58,379 nt of DNA from a virus. The stretch covers positions 1-58,379 of IMG/VR virus record IMGVR_UViG_3300020395_000009, one strand, 5' to 3'. The notes beneath the pieces are model-generated. The model had not been told where the DNA came from and searched no databases. It worked only from the letters and a program-made list of their open reading frames with translations. Numbering within the stretch: position 1 is the stretch's first letter; every line of letters starts with the position of its first letter. The position numbers and the translations under genes were made by a program. This document shows, one piece after another, positions 44,082 through 52,700 of this stretch.

Positions 44082-45103
44082 AAAGAGCTCTTATTACTGG
44101 TGGTGCAGGTTTCATTGCTCACCATATGATCGGTCAGATACTTGAGAATACTGACTGGGAAGTTATTACATTAGATCGTCTTGATTATAGTGGTAACTTA
44201 AATCGTCTTCATGACTTGATGCTTTCTTATGACCCAGAGGTTAGAAGTAGAGTAAAGATTGTACATCATGATCTTAAGGCAGAACTTAATCCACTTGTTC
44301 GTAGTGAGGTTGGTGATGTAGATTATATTTTACATCTTGCTGCAGGATCTCATGTAGATAGAAGTATTGATTATCCAATGGAATTTGTCATGGATAATGT
44401 TGTAGGTACATGTAATATACTAGAGTTTGCACGTACTCAAAAGGATAACTTAGAAAGGTTTATCTACTTTGGAACTGATGAGGTATTTGGTCCTGCACCT
44501 AATGGTATCAAGTACAAGGAGAATGATAGGTTTAACTCTACCAATCCATATAGTGCTAGTAAGGCAGGTGGTGAAGAGTTAGCAGTAGCATATGAGAATA
44601 CCTATAACCTTCCCATATACATTACACATACAATGAATGTCTTTGGTGAGCGTCAGCATCCAGAGAAGTATATTCCTATGTGTATCCGAAGGGCAAGGGA
44701 TGGTGAAACTATTACTATTCATAGTGACTCTACCAAAACAATTCCTGGTTCTAGACATTATATTCATGCAGAAGATGTCTCGTCTGCTATTCTATTCTTA
44801 TTAAATTATGAAGGTGAGTTTGAGCCAACATGGGGTAATGCTAAGTGTCCTAAGTTTAATATTGTTGGATCAGAAGAACTTAACAACCTAGAGTTAGCAC
44901 AGATTATTGCTGATGCTCAAGGTAAAGAATTAAAATATGAGTTAGTTGACTTCCATTCATCCAGACCAGGACATGACTTACGTTATGCATTGGATGGTGA
45001 TAAGATGAAGCAACTTGGTTGGGAACCTGCTAAGACAGTAAGAGAACGTATTGCAGATGTAACTAAGTGGACATTGGAAAATGAACGCTGGATTACTTTA
45101 TGA
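44078..45103 (+). CDS. NAD-dependent nucleotide-sugar 4,6-dehydratase (RmlB-like)
   Basis: A 341-residue short-chain dehydrogenase of the extended type. It has the NAD motif ITGGAGFIAHHMIGQ near the start, HLAAGSHVDRSIDYP, the RmlB active-site segment FIYFGTDEVFGPAPNG (Thr-Asp-Glu), NPYSASKAGGEELAVAYENT (Tyr-xxx-Lys) and HTMNVFGERQHPEKYIP. The later RHYIHAEDVSSAILFLL is typical of dTDP-glucose 4,6-dehydratases. It forms a 4-keto-6-deoxy sugar from a nucleotide sugar; dTDP-, CDP- or GDP-linked substrates cannot be told apart here. It implies that the cassette makes a 6-deoxy sugar or deoxyheptose as well as heptose. Overlaps both neighbours by ATGA-type junctions. Confidence 0.85.
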   Translation: MKRALITGGAGFIAHHMIGQILENTDWEVITLDRLDYSGNLNRLHDLMLSYDPEVRSRVKIVHHDLKAELNPLVRSEVGDVDYILHLAAGSHVDRSIDYPMEFVMDNVVGTCNILEFARTQKDNLERFIYFGTDEVFGPAPNGIKYKENDRFNSTNPYSASKAGGEELAVAYENTYNLPIYITHTMNVFGERQHPEKYIPMCIRRARDGETITIHSDSTKTIPGSRHYIHAEDVSSAILFLLNYEGEFEPTWGNAKCPKFNIVGSEELNNLELAQIIADAQGKELKYELVDFHSSRPGHDLRYALDGDKMKQLGWEPAKTVRERIADVTKWTLENERWITL

Positions 45104-45507
45104 TGGAGAATGATATAGTATGGTGTAATGGTACATTTGATATACTTCATCCAGGTCACATACAACTCTTTAAGGTTGCAAGGTCACTTGGTAGGAAAGT
45201 TATTGTTGCTACTGATACTGATGAGAAGATAAAGGCAGACAAAGGAGATCATAGACCAGTTAATGATCTATGTTATAGAGTGGCAATGCTTGAGGCAATT
45301 AAGTATATTGATGTAGTCCACACATTTGGTAGTAGACAAGAGTTAGAAGACTTGATAGAATTGTATGCACCTGATATACTATTACTTGGTGATGATTGGA
45401 GGGATGGTGATGTAGTTGGATGGGAACATGCAGGTGAAGTCAGGCATCTTCCAAGAGTTGGTGGCTATGCTAGTAGTAAAACTATCGAAAGAATTAAAAA
45501 TCTATGA
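45100..45507 (+). CDS. HldE-C / cytidylyltransferase-like sugar nucleotidyltransferase
   Basis: A 135-residue protein with the nucleotidyltransferase signature WCNGTFDILHPGHIQLFKVA (HxGH), IVATDTDEKIKADKG, RPVNDLCYRVAMLEAIKYID and LLLGDDWRDGDVVGWEHAGE. This is close to the C-terminal domain of HldE (RfaE), which makes ADP-heptose from heptose 1-phosphate and ATP, and to glycerol-3-phosphate cytidylyltransferase. The pattern of Gly-Asp-Asp-Trp plus a following Val-Gly and the linked kinase gene favour an HldE-type role. The kinase domain is a separate gene downstream, whereas in enteric bacteria the two are fused in the opposite order. Confidence 0.8.
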   Translation: MMENDIVWCNGTFDILHPGHIQLFKVARSLGRKVIVATDTDEKIKADKGDHRPVNDLCYRVAMLEAIKYIDVVHTFGSRQELEDLIELYAPDILLLGDDWRDGDVVGWEHAGEVRHLPRVGGYASSKTIERIKNL

Positions 45508-46235
45508 GAGTATTAGTTATTGGTGATAGTTGTGAAGACAGATTTGTTTATGGTAATGCCAAACGGTTAAGTCCAGAAGCACCTGTTCCTATACTAGAAT
45601 CTCAGAGAACTGAGACTAGTAAAGGAATGGCATGGAATGTTTTTAATAACTTACTAGCATTTGGTATAGAAACCTCTATGCTTACTAATGCAGAACAGAT
45701 AGTAAAGACAAGATATATTGATGAGAAGTCTAATTACCAGATCCTTAGAGTAGATGATGAACCTGAAATTAAACCATTAGAGGAGGTAGTTTCTAATGAT
45801 AATTATGATGCCCTTGTTATATCTGATTATGATAAGGGGTTTATAAAACAGGAGAAGTTATTTGAGATATGTTCTACATTTGTTGGTCCAATTTTTGTTG
45901 ACACTAAAAAGAATAATATACCAGAAAATGCTTATGTTAAGATAAACGAGTCTGAATTTGAGAAGGTTACTCATTATGATCCAAATAATTTGATCATAAC
46001 TAAGGGAGGGAAAGGTGCTGAATATCAAGGTAATTTATATCCAGCAGAGAAAGTGAATGTATATGATGTAGTTGGTGCAGGTGATACTTTTCTTGCTGCA
46101 CTGACATTTGGATTTTTACAGTATGGTAAAATGGAGGAAGCAATTCCTTTAGCAAATAAAGCAGCAGCAATTGCTGTATCACACACAGGAACATACGTAC
46201 TACAGGAGGAAGATGTCAAAAAGATACTGCGTTGA
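45504..46235 (+). CDS. PfkB-family sugar kinase, HldE-N-like
   Basis: A 243-residue protein, shorter than the usual 310-330 of HldE kinase domains. It begins VLVIGDSCEDRFVYG and has KRLSPEAPVPILE, the hallmark RxSPEAPVPV segment of heptose-7-phosphate kinases. It keeps YDALVISDYDKGFI, VDTKKNN, KINESEFEKV, LIITKGGKGAEYQG and the catalytic VYDVVGAGDTFLAALTFGFL with Asp in GAGD. The shortening falls between the N-terminal motif and residue 70, where part of the lid appears missing, so activity should be checked. It would phosphorylate heptose 7-phosphate at C1. ATGA overlap with the nucleotidyltransferase gene. Confidence 0.75.
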   Translation: MRVLVIGDSCEDRFVYGNAKRLSPEAPVPILESQRTETSKGMAWNVFNNLLAFGIETSMLTNAEQIVKTRYIDEKSNYQILRVDDEPEIKPLEEVVSNDNYDALVISDYDKGFIKQEKLFEICSTFVGPIFVDTKKNNIPENAYVKINESEFEKVTHYDPNNLIITKGGKGAEYQGNLYPAEKVNVYDVVGAGDTFLAALTFGFLQYGKMEEAIPLANKAAAIAVSHTGTYVLQEEDVKKILR

Positions 46236-46563
46236 TATTGATGGTACAATCTGTACTCCTACTGTGGGTAGAGATTACCACAAAGCAGAACCTTGGAAAG
46301 ATAGAATCAAGGTACTAAATAAACTTTACGATGAAGGTAATTATATTATCTACTTCACTGCACGGGCTATGGGTAGATTTTCTGATAAACCTCATTCTAT
46401 TGCATCTGTATCAGCAGAGGCAGTTTTATTTGATCTTACAAAACAACAATTAGATGATTGGGGTGTTAAGTATCATGAGTTAATCATGGGTAAACCACAT
46501 GCTGATTATTTTATAGATGATAAAGCCTGGACAGATGTATCCTTTTTTAATGATAAGAGATGA
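46213..46563 (+). CDS. small HAD-family hydrolase
   Basis: A 116-residue protein from ATG 46213, preceded by GGAGGA at 46205-46210 and overlapping the kinase gene by 23 bases. Motif I is YCVDIDGTICT (Asp-x-Asp), motif II YFTARAMGR (Thr-Ala-Arg) and motif IV DYFIDDKAWTD. This set is typical of the short HAD hydrolases found in polysaccharide gene clusters. It probably dephosphorylates a sugar phosphate, perhaps sharing work with the GmhB-like enzyme, but the substrate is unknown. Confidence 0.7.
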   Translation: MSKRYCVDIDGTICTPTVGRDYHKAEPWKDRIKVLNKLYDEGNYIIYFTARAMGRFSDKPHSIASVSAEAVLFDLTKQQLDDWGVKYHELIMGKPHADYFIDDKAWTDVSFFNDKR

Positions 46564-47159
46564 CATTTTTTATTGATGCTGGTGTTATTAGAGAAAATGA
46601 AGGTAAAAATCCCTTAACTTTTGTGGGGAGGAAAATTATTGATGATAAAATTATTTCAGATATTGAAGAGTATATAAGTCATCAAGAATTGGAAAGTGCA
46701 AAAGTCTTACATATGAATAGAAAGGATGCTGATAAGGCAAGATCTTCAATGATTCATTGGATGAGTAATGAAAATTATAAAGATTTTTTAATGCCAATTT
46801 ATGATATTATATCTAGAAACATTAGAATGATAAATGATGGTATGTGGAGATATAATTATAATGGGTATGGTGTTTTTCAGTATAGTGAGTATACTGTAGG
46901 AGATCATTTTAATTGGCACATTGATCAAATTGATATAAAAGGAGAAGCTAGAAAAGTATCTTTTTCTTTAGGAATATCTGATGAAAGTGAATATGAAGGT
47001 GGTGATTTAGGTTTTAAGGCAGCAGAAGAGGAAGATTATTATAAGATTGGTAGAGGTGATATAATAGCATTCCCATCCTGGATGCTACATAAAGTTACAC
47101 CTGTTACTAAAGGTAAGAGAAGAGTTCTTGTTGGTTGGGGAGAGGGTCTTATCTTATGA
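46560..47159 (+). CDS. 2OG-Fe(II) oxygenase (prolyl hydroxylase-like)
   Basis: A 199-residue protein with the double-stranded beta-helix iron motif: HFNWHIDQIDIKGEARKVSF (His-x-Asp), YEGGDLGFKA and the distal IIAFPSWMLHKVTPVTKGKR followed by RVLVGWGEG, where Arg binds 2-oxoglutarate. It resembles phage and bacterial P4H-type hydroxylases common in cyanophages. Such enzymes hydroxylate proteins (Pro, Lys, Asp), nucleic acids or small molecules. Here it is embedded in the glycosylation cassette, so hydroxylating a fibre residue or a sugar before glycosylation is a reasonable guess. ATGA-type junctions to both neighbours. Confidence 0.85.
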   Translation: MTFFIDAGVIRENEGKNPLTFVGRKIIDDKIISDIEEYISHQELESAKVLHMNRKDADKARSSMIHWMSNENYKDFLMPIYDIISRNIRMINDGMWRYNYNGYGVFQYSEYTVGDHFNWHIDQIDIKGEARKVSFSLGISDESEYEGGDLGFKAAEEEDYYKIGRGDIIAFPSWMLHKVTPVTKGKRRVLVGWGEGLIL

Positions 47160-47515
47160 ATAATGATATTAAATTTGTTCCTAAAGGATGGGGACATGAA
47201 AAATGGATCGTCAATACTGATGAGTATTGTGGTAAGTTGTTGTTTTTTAATAAAGGTAAGAGATGTTCATGGCACTATCATAAATTAAAAGATGAGACAT
47301 TCTATCTACAGTCAGGTAGTATTCTTTTATTTTATGGTGAGACAGATTCTTTAGAAGATGCCAAGACTATTGTACTAGAACCAGGTGATAAGTTTCATAT
47401 CCATAGAGGATTGCGTCATCAAATGGTTGCACAGGCAGACTCAGAGTTGTTTGAGTTCTCTACGCAACATTTTGATGAGGATAGTAATAGAGTTATACCT
47501 GGAGATACTCTTTAA
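47156..47515 (+). CDS. cupin-domain protein, sugar isomerase-like
   Basis: A 119-residue single cupin from ATG 47156, overlapping the oxygenase stop. The metal-binding motif is CSWHYHKLKDETFYLQSG (His, His, Glu), with the second strand pair FHIHRGLRHQMVAQADSELF. The N-terminal KFVPKGWGHEKWIVNTDEYC is like the C-terminal cupin of type II phosphomannose isomerases (KPWGxE). Family members isomerise or epimerise sugar phosphates or just bind them. Its last 23 bases overlap the end of hldD on the opposite strand. Confidence 0.75.
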   Translation: MNNDIKFVPKGWGHEKWIVNTDEYCGKLLFFNKGKRCSWHYHKLKDETFYLQSGSILLFYGETDSLEDAKTIVLEPGDKFHIHRGLRHQMVAQADSELFEFSTQHFDEDSNRVIPGDTL

Positions 47516-48281
47516 CAGTAGTAAATTTATAATCACCCCATTCCTTTTTAGCACGAGTGTATTCTTGATACTTACCTTCTAAGTGCTTTGGAAATGGTAT
47601 ATATTCTATAGTACCATTATATTTTTTTGCTACTAATTCTCCTACTTCTTGGAAACTGATAGGATTACTTGTACCTAAGTCATAGATACCCGATGGTTTA
47701 TCATTATTAAGAACAATATTTACAACATCATCTACATATATAAAGTCTCTAAGATATCTATCAGATCCCTTGAATAATTTTAGTGTTTCTGTTTCTTTAA
47801 TTTGTTTAGTGAATTTGGATACAGGACTTGCTTGATCTCCTTTATGATCTTCACCATCACCATAGACATTAAAGTATCTAAATCCCTGTATTAACTTAAA
47901 TTCATCCATATGATCTTGTACCCAATAGTCTGAGATGACTTTGGATATTGCATAGTAGTTGAGTGGATTAATTAAATTCTCTTTATTAAGATGTCCATAA
48001 ACTGATGCAGATGATGCATATTTTATTGGTATTTTATATCTTATTGCTTGTTCGCATAACCATTCAGTAAACTCAACATTAAAATGGTTGAATGCTTTTA
48101 GATTGGTGCATGTAGTATCAGAGATAGCACCTTGATGTAGTATGAGTTCTACTTCCTGCCATTGATTAAAGGTACGAAAATGCCAACTGTTCCTTTTTTC
48201 GACTTCAATTACCTTTTTGCCCGATAATTTTTCCAGGAATTTTTTTCCTATAAAACCCTCGCTACCTGTTAATATGATCAT
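47493..48281 (-). CDS. hldD: HldD-like ADP-glycero-manno-heptose 6-epimerase
   Basis: A 262-residue extended SDR, a bit shorter than E. coli HldD (310). It has IILTGSEGFIGKKFLEKL (NAD site), the HldD-specific ELILHQGAISDTTCTNLKAF, KYASSASVYGH (Ser), NPLNYYAISKVISDYWVQ (Tyr-xxx-Lys), GFRYFNVYGDGEDHKGDQAS, RDFIYVDDVVNIVL and IPFPKHLEGKYQEYTRA near the end. HldD converts ADP-D- to ADP-L-glycero-D-manno-heptose, the last step of the pathway. It stands alone on the minus strand, convergent with the cassette and with its own probable sigma70 promoter. Confidence 0.85.
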   Translation of the reverse strand: MIILTGSEGFIGKKFLEKLSGKKVIEVEKRNSWHFRTFNQWQEVELILHQGAISDTTCTNLKAFNHFNVEFTEWLCEQAIRYKIPIKYASSASVYGHLNKENLINPLNYYAISKVISDYWVQDHMDEFKLIQGFRYFNVYGDGEDHKGDQASPVSKFTKQIKETETLKLFKGSDRYLRDFIYVDDVVNIVLNNDKPSGIYDLGTSNPISFQEVGELVAKKYNGTIEYIPFPKHLEGKYQEYTRAKKEWGDYKFTTVKEYLQV

Positions 48282-48295
48282 TGTGTTTTTAATAG

Positions 48296-48324
48296 ATTAT
48301 AATACGGATAAATAAGAAAAGCAA
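48296..48324 (-). promoter_or_regulatory. candidate sigma70-type promoter for hldD
   Basis: Minus strand TTGCTT (48319-48324), 17-base spacer, perfect TATAAT (48296-48301). The predicted start is about 8 bases before the hldD ATG, so the mRNA would be almost leaderless, and no Shine-Dalgarno site is seen. Confidence 0.45.
48307..48314 (+). promoter_or_regulatory. second late-promoter-like box
   Basis: GATAAATA, 34 bases before the perfect TATAAATA at 48341. It overlaps the spacer of the opposing hldD promoter. Confidence 0.3.
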
Positions 48325-48340
48325 GTAGTATTCATTCTAC

Positions 48341-48357
48341 TATAAATATCTAAAAAG
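48341..48357 (+). promoter_or_regulatory. T4-type late promoter with shared fibre-gene leader
   Basis: TATAAATA (48341-48348) continues as TCTAAAAAG. The 16 bases 48342-48357 are identical to 54247-54262 and differ by one base from 57608-57623, each just before a fibre gene. Confidence 0.65.
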
Positions 48358-48365
48358 CGTAAATA

Positions 48366-49124
48366 ATGCAAGTCCTTAATTTTCCAGATAATCCCACCCT
48401 AAATCAGGTTTATACTGATGTTAATGCTGGATATACCTATGTATGGAATGGATCTGTATGGATCAGTTTTGAGTCGGCATCAGTTAATGGTATTAGAGAA
48501 CTGGATAATATATCTGGTTATTTTAATGGGATTTTGACAACTTTTGATTTGACGATTGGTAATGTACCAATATCACCTCATCCAATTAGACCAGAACAAC
48601 TTATTATAAGTATTGGTGGTGTTATACAGAATCCAGGTGAAGATTATAATTTAATTGGAAATACCAAAATTGAGTTTAGTACTCCTCCTGTAAATGGATT
48701 GAGTTTCCACGGTCTTTCTGTTGGTACATCTCTTCCAGTAGTTCCTCCTACTGCAGTTGGTATAAAATCAGAAGGTCTTACTGTTGGTACTAGTGTTACT
48801 GCTATTAACTTTATTGGTGCAGGTAATACCTTTAAGATGCAACCTGATGGAGGAACAATAGATGTCTACATCCAAGGTGGAGGTGGAGGTGGAATTGGAA
48901 CACCTATCACTTATTCGGATGGTAATCCTACTCCTTTTACTTATCTTGAAGCAAGTGCAACTGTGAAAGAAGATTTGATGATTGATACTAATAATGCTGG
49001 ATTGACTACAACATACGTTTTGTCTGTAATACCAGAGATTGAGATTGGAGCAGGAGTTGCTGTTACGATTGGTGTTGGTAAGAGTATGATTATTGATGTT
49101 CTACAATTAGGAGATGCAAGCTAA
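48366..49124 (+). CDS. fibre-associated virion protein
   Basis: A 252-residue protein. The N-terminus MQVLNFPDNPTLNQVYTDVN followed by AGYTYVWNGSVWISFE is a common phage fibre or adhesin attachment module. The middle, LIISIGGVIQNPGEDYNLIG plus IEFSTPPVNGLSFHGLSVGT, matches a short strand-rich module seen in many cyanophage fibres. The C-terminal part has a GGGGGG turn and beta strands. It overlaps the next gene by one base (TAATG). Probably a fibre segment or adaptor; no enzymatic motif. Confidence 0.65.
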   Translation: MQVLNFPDNPTLNQVYTDVNAGYTYVWNGSVWISFESASVNGIRELDNISGYFNGILTTFDLTIGNVPISPHPIRPEQLIISIGGVIQNPGEDYNLIGNTKIEFSTPPVNGLSFHGLSVGTSLPVVPPTAVGIKSEGLTVGTSVTAINFIGAGNTFKMQPDGGTIDVYIQGGGGGGIGTPITYSDGNPTPFTYLEASATVKEDLMIDTNNAGLTTTYVLSVIPEIEIGAGVAVTIGVGKSMIIDVLQLGDAS

Positions 49125-49771
49125 TGTCAGATTTAAGAGTTACTAATTTAAGTGGTAGAACTGCTGGAACACCTCCCAATTTACCAGAGGGTGCAATAAG
49201 TGCTGGTGTTGTAACTGCTACGGGGTTTAGTGGAGATTTAACGGGTGATGTTGTTGGTAATGTTACAGGAACTGCTAGTAGTGCAACAGTTTCTGCAGGT
49301 TTAATCGGATCACCTAGTATAAGTGTTGGTATTGTTACTGCTAATCTATCTCAACCACAAGAATTAAGAGTTAGAGGAATATCAGAATTTGTTAATAGAC
49401 AGAATGGTAATACTGTTGGATTAGTTTATCAGTTAGGTGGAAGTAATATTGGATTCACAACAACTCCTACTGGTGATATAACCTTAAATGTAAATCAGAT
49501 ACCAGATACATCTGATTTTGCTGATCATGCCTTGACATTTAGTGTTATAGTAAGTAATACTGGTACTGCAAGGAGTGTTACATCAGTGAATCTTAATGGA
49601 CTTGCTGCTCCTATTAAGTGGGCAGGTGGGTCATTAGCAGCTGCAATAACAGGTGTAACGACAACAAACGGAACTGACATTTATAACTTTACTGGAATCA
49701 ATACTGTTGGTTCTGCATCAACAACGGCAAATTACATTGTACTTGGATCAGTGAACGGAGGTTATGCTTAA
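49124..49771 (+). CDS. fibre module protein A1 (recurrent C-terminal domain)
   Basis: A 215-residue protein. It begins with a short adaptor (SDLRVTNLSGRTAGTPPNLP) and VTGTASSATVS-type repeats. From about residue 100 it has the recurrent domain: NTVGLVYQLGGSNIGFTTTP, GDITLNVNQIPDTSDFADHA, LNGLAAPIKWAGGSLAAAIT, DIYNFTGINTVGSA and a closing VNGGYA. The same domain ends the proteins at 54271-55041 and 57633-58379. The next gene starts directly after the stop, as in the second copy of the module. Confidence 0.65.
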   Translation: MSDLRVTNLSGRTAGTPPNLPEGAISAGVVTATGFSGDLTGDVVGNVTGTASSATVSAGLIGSPSISVGIVTANLSQPQELRVRGISEFVNRQNGNTVGLVYQLGGSNIGFTTTPTGDITLNVNQIPDTSDFADHALTFSVIVSNTGTARSVTSVNLNGLAAPIKWAGGSLAAAITGVTTTNGTDIYNFTGINTVGSASTTANYIVLGSVNGGYA

Positions 49772-52700
49772 ATGTCACCTATTCTATCAAGATTGAGTTG
49801 GGCACAAGGATTTGGTAGAAGACCATACAGTGCCCCACCTGGATCTGCAATTTTTAATAATATAGAAGATTTCTTCTCAACTTATCTTTATTGGGGTGCT
49901 AGTGCTACTGTTTCTCATATACAAAAATTTGGAGGTGGTAGTCCAATTCCATCAACAGATTCTCCATTTACAGGAACTGGTGAGGGATATAATAGTATAC
50001 AGTTTGGATTGAGTGAAACTATAGAGATTACTACAAGTAGTGAGTTTGATTTTGGTAGTAATGAAAGTTTTACAGTAGAATGGTGGGAGAAAAGATTTCC
50101 GTTAAATTCTAGTACTCCTATAGAGAAAGATCCATATATGACTGTAATGGATATTGGTAATACTAGTGCTGGATTACATATTGCTCTTAATGGACAGAAT
50201 ACAGGTACATATTGGGTTAAAATTGGTAATGGTGGTACTACCATTCTAACAGAGGGTACAGGGGTTGCTGCAGATTCAGGGTGGCATCATTATGCATTTA
50301 CTGTTGAATCACTTGGTGGTAATCAGCAGGAAGCTAGGTTTTATAGAGATGGTGTAGAACAAGCATCTAATACTGTTAACTCCATCACTTGGGGATCTAG
50401 TACTGATTCTTGGATAGTTGGTGGGCAAAAAGCATATCCAGCAAGCTATAATTTCCAAGGAAGAGTATCAAACTTTAGGGTAACAAAAGGTATTTGTAGA
50501 TATAAGGCTAATTTCTCTTTACCAACAAAACCGTTTTCTGATTGGGCTGATGGTGCTAATACCTATACATTATTTGTATGCTGTAAGTCTGCAGATATAC
50601 TAGGTGCAGATGGTGCTGTCTTTACTAATGGTGCATATACTAAGAAAACAAGAGTTAAATATCTTGAAAAAGGTGGAATGGTATGGATTAAATCAAGAGG
50701 TCAAGCTCAACAGAATACTATTGTTGATACTATAAGAGGACGTGACAAACATATATTTCCTGATGCTAATAATTCAGAGAGTACTGATCAGAATAACATT
50801 TCTGCGTTTACAGGAGATGGATTTAGTGTTGGTAATGATAGTCGTGTAAATAATTCTTCGTATTATTATGCATCCTGGAGTTTTGCTAGAGATCCTAAAT
50901 TTATGGATATCGTAGAGTACACTGGGAACGGTGCTACATCTCGCTATATTGACCATGCCTTAGATAATATTCCTGGATTTCTTATGATAAAGAACCTAGA
51001 TCAGGGTAATGCTGGATGGGTTGCTATTCATAGGAATGCTGAAACTCAGACTGCAACTCCTGGTCAAGGTGTATGCCAGTTGAATACTAATCATACTACT
51101 ATATGGAATCTTGGAGATACTCCTGATGCACAATATCCAAGTTTGGGTGGTCCTGATAATAAAACAAATCAATTCCATGTAACATCAAATTGGAATAACT
51201 ATGAGACATCATCTGGTGCAGGTTATTTGGGAACTAATAATAATGGAGAAAGGTATATAGCTTATATTTTTGCTCATGATGAGAGTGCTGATGGTATGAT
51301 TCGTTGTGGATATTTTAATACAAATGGTGGTGGAACTTCTCCAGTAACTGGAGGTAATGAGGCATATAATGATATTGGATGGGAGCCACAGTGGATACTG
51401 ACGAAAGAGGTTTGTGAGGATACTACTGGTTTTCCAGGAACAACAGGAGATTGGTTGATCTGGGATGATAAGAGAGGTGTAGGAAAATATGCTAGATATC
51501 TACTAGCAAATGACAATCAGCATGAAAGTGGTACAAGTAATCTTGAGATGAATTTTCATGCAAGAGGATTCAGAGTTATGAATCAAGCTAATGGAAGAAG
51601 ATTTATCTATGTTGCTATCCGTAAAGGATTATTAGGAAATCCTAAAGATACTAAACGTAAAGCAGTAGATTTATTTGCTCTTGCAAAAGGTGCTTCCTCT
51701 TCTTCCACTTATCAGGGTAATAATGGAGGATTTGTAACTAATATTGTTGATAGTGGATCAGTTGAGCCACCAGTTGGTCAAACAGAATATACGACTCCTG
51801 GTAGTTATACTTGGACTGTTCCTGCTAATTGCACGACTATTCATATAGGTATGATAGGTGGAGGTGCTGGTGGTGGCGGTGGCGGTGGAGGTGGATATTC
51901 TGCTGCTGGTGGTGCTGGTGGAGGAGGTGCTTATGCCAATACTGTTTCTGTAACTCCTGGAGAAAATTTGACTGTTGATGTTGGATCTGGTGGTAATGGT
52001 GGATCTGGTCCTCAACATCCAACAGCACCAGGTGGGAATGGTACAGATAGTAAAGTTACTAATAGTAGTGGAGTTGTTTTATGTCATGCTAGTGGTGCAG
52101 TATGGCAAAATAATAATAGATGTGATGCTGGAAGAATGATAGTTGGAGATGGTGGTGGATTGGGTGGATCTGATTATACTCAATCAGGGCAACCACCAAA
52201 TAATGATAGTTCTAGAGGTGGTACAACTGGTGGTGCTGGTGGAAATGGTAATAGGATGGAAGGTTTAGATGGAAATGGTAACTTTGCTGGTGGTGGAGGT
52301 GGATATGGAACTGGTGGTGGAGGAGGTGGTGTAGCTTTTAGTGGTAGTGGTGTATTTACTCAGACATCTGTTCCAAACCCATCTAATAGTCATAATGGTG
52401 CAGGTACATATGATATTATAAACAATAATCAGGTTGCTTCACCTAACTATGGTACTGGAAGAAGTGGTGGAACTAATGGTACTGCAGGATCTGGTGGTTA
52501 TTGGCCAAATAGTGGTGCTGGTAATGGTGGTAATGGTGGTACATATGGTGGCGGTGGTGGCGGTGGAAGATATGGTGGAGTTGGTGGATCTGGTGGTGGA
52601 GGTATGGTAAGAATTATTTGGGGTAATGGGCGTTCATTCCCTAATAGTCATGGAGATCAACCTACAAACACAGGTACTTCTACTGAAGTAAAAACATATG

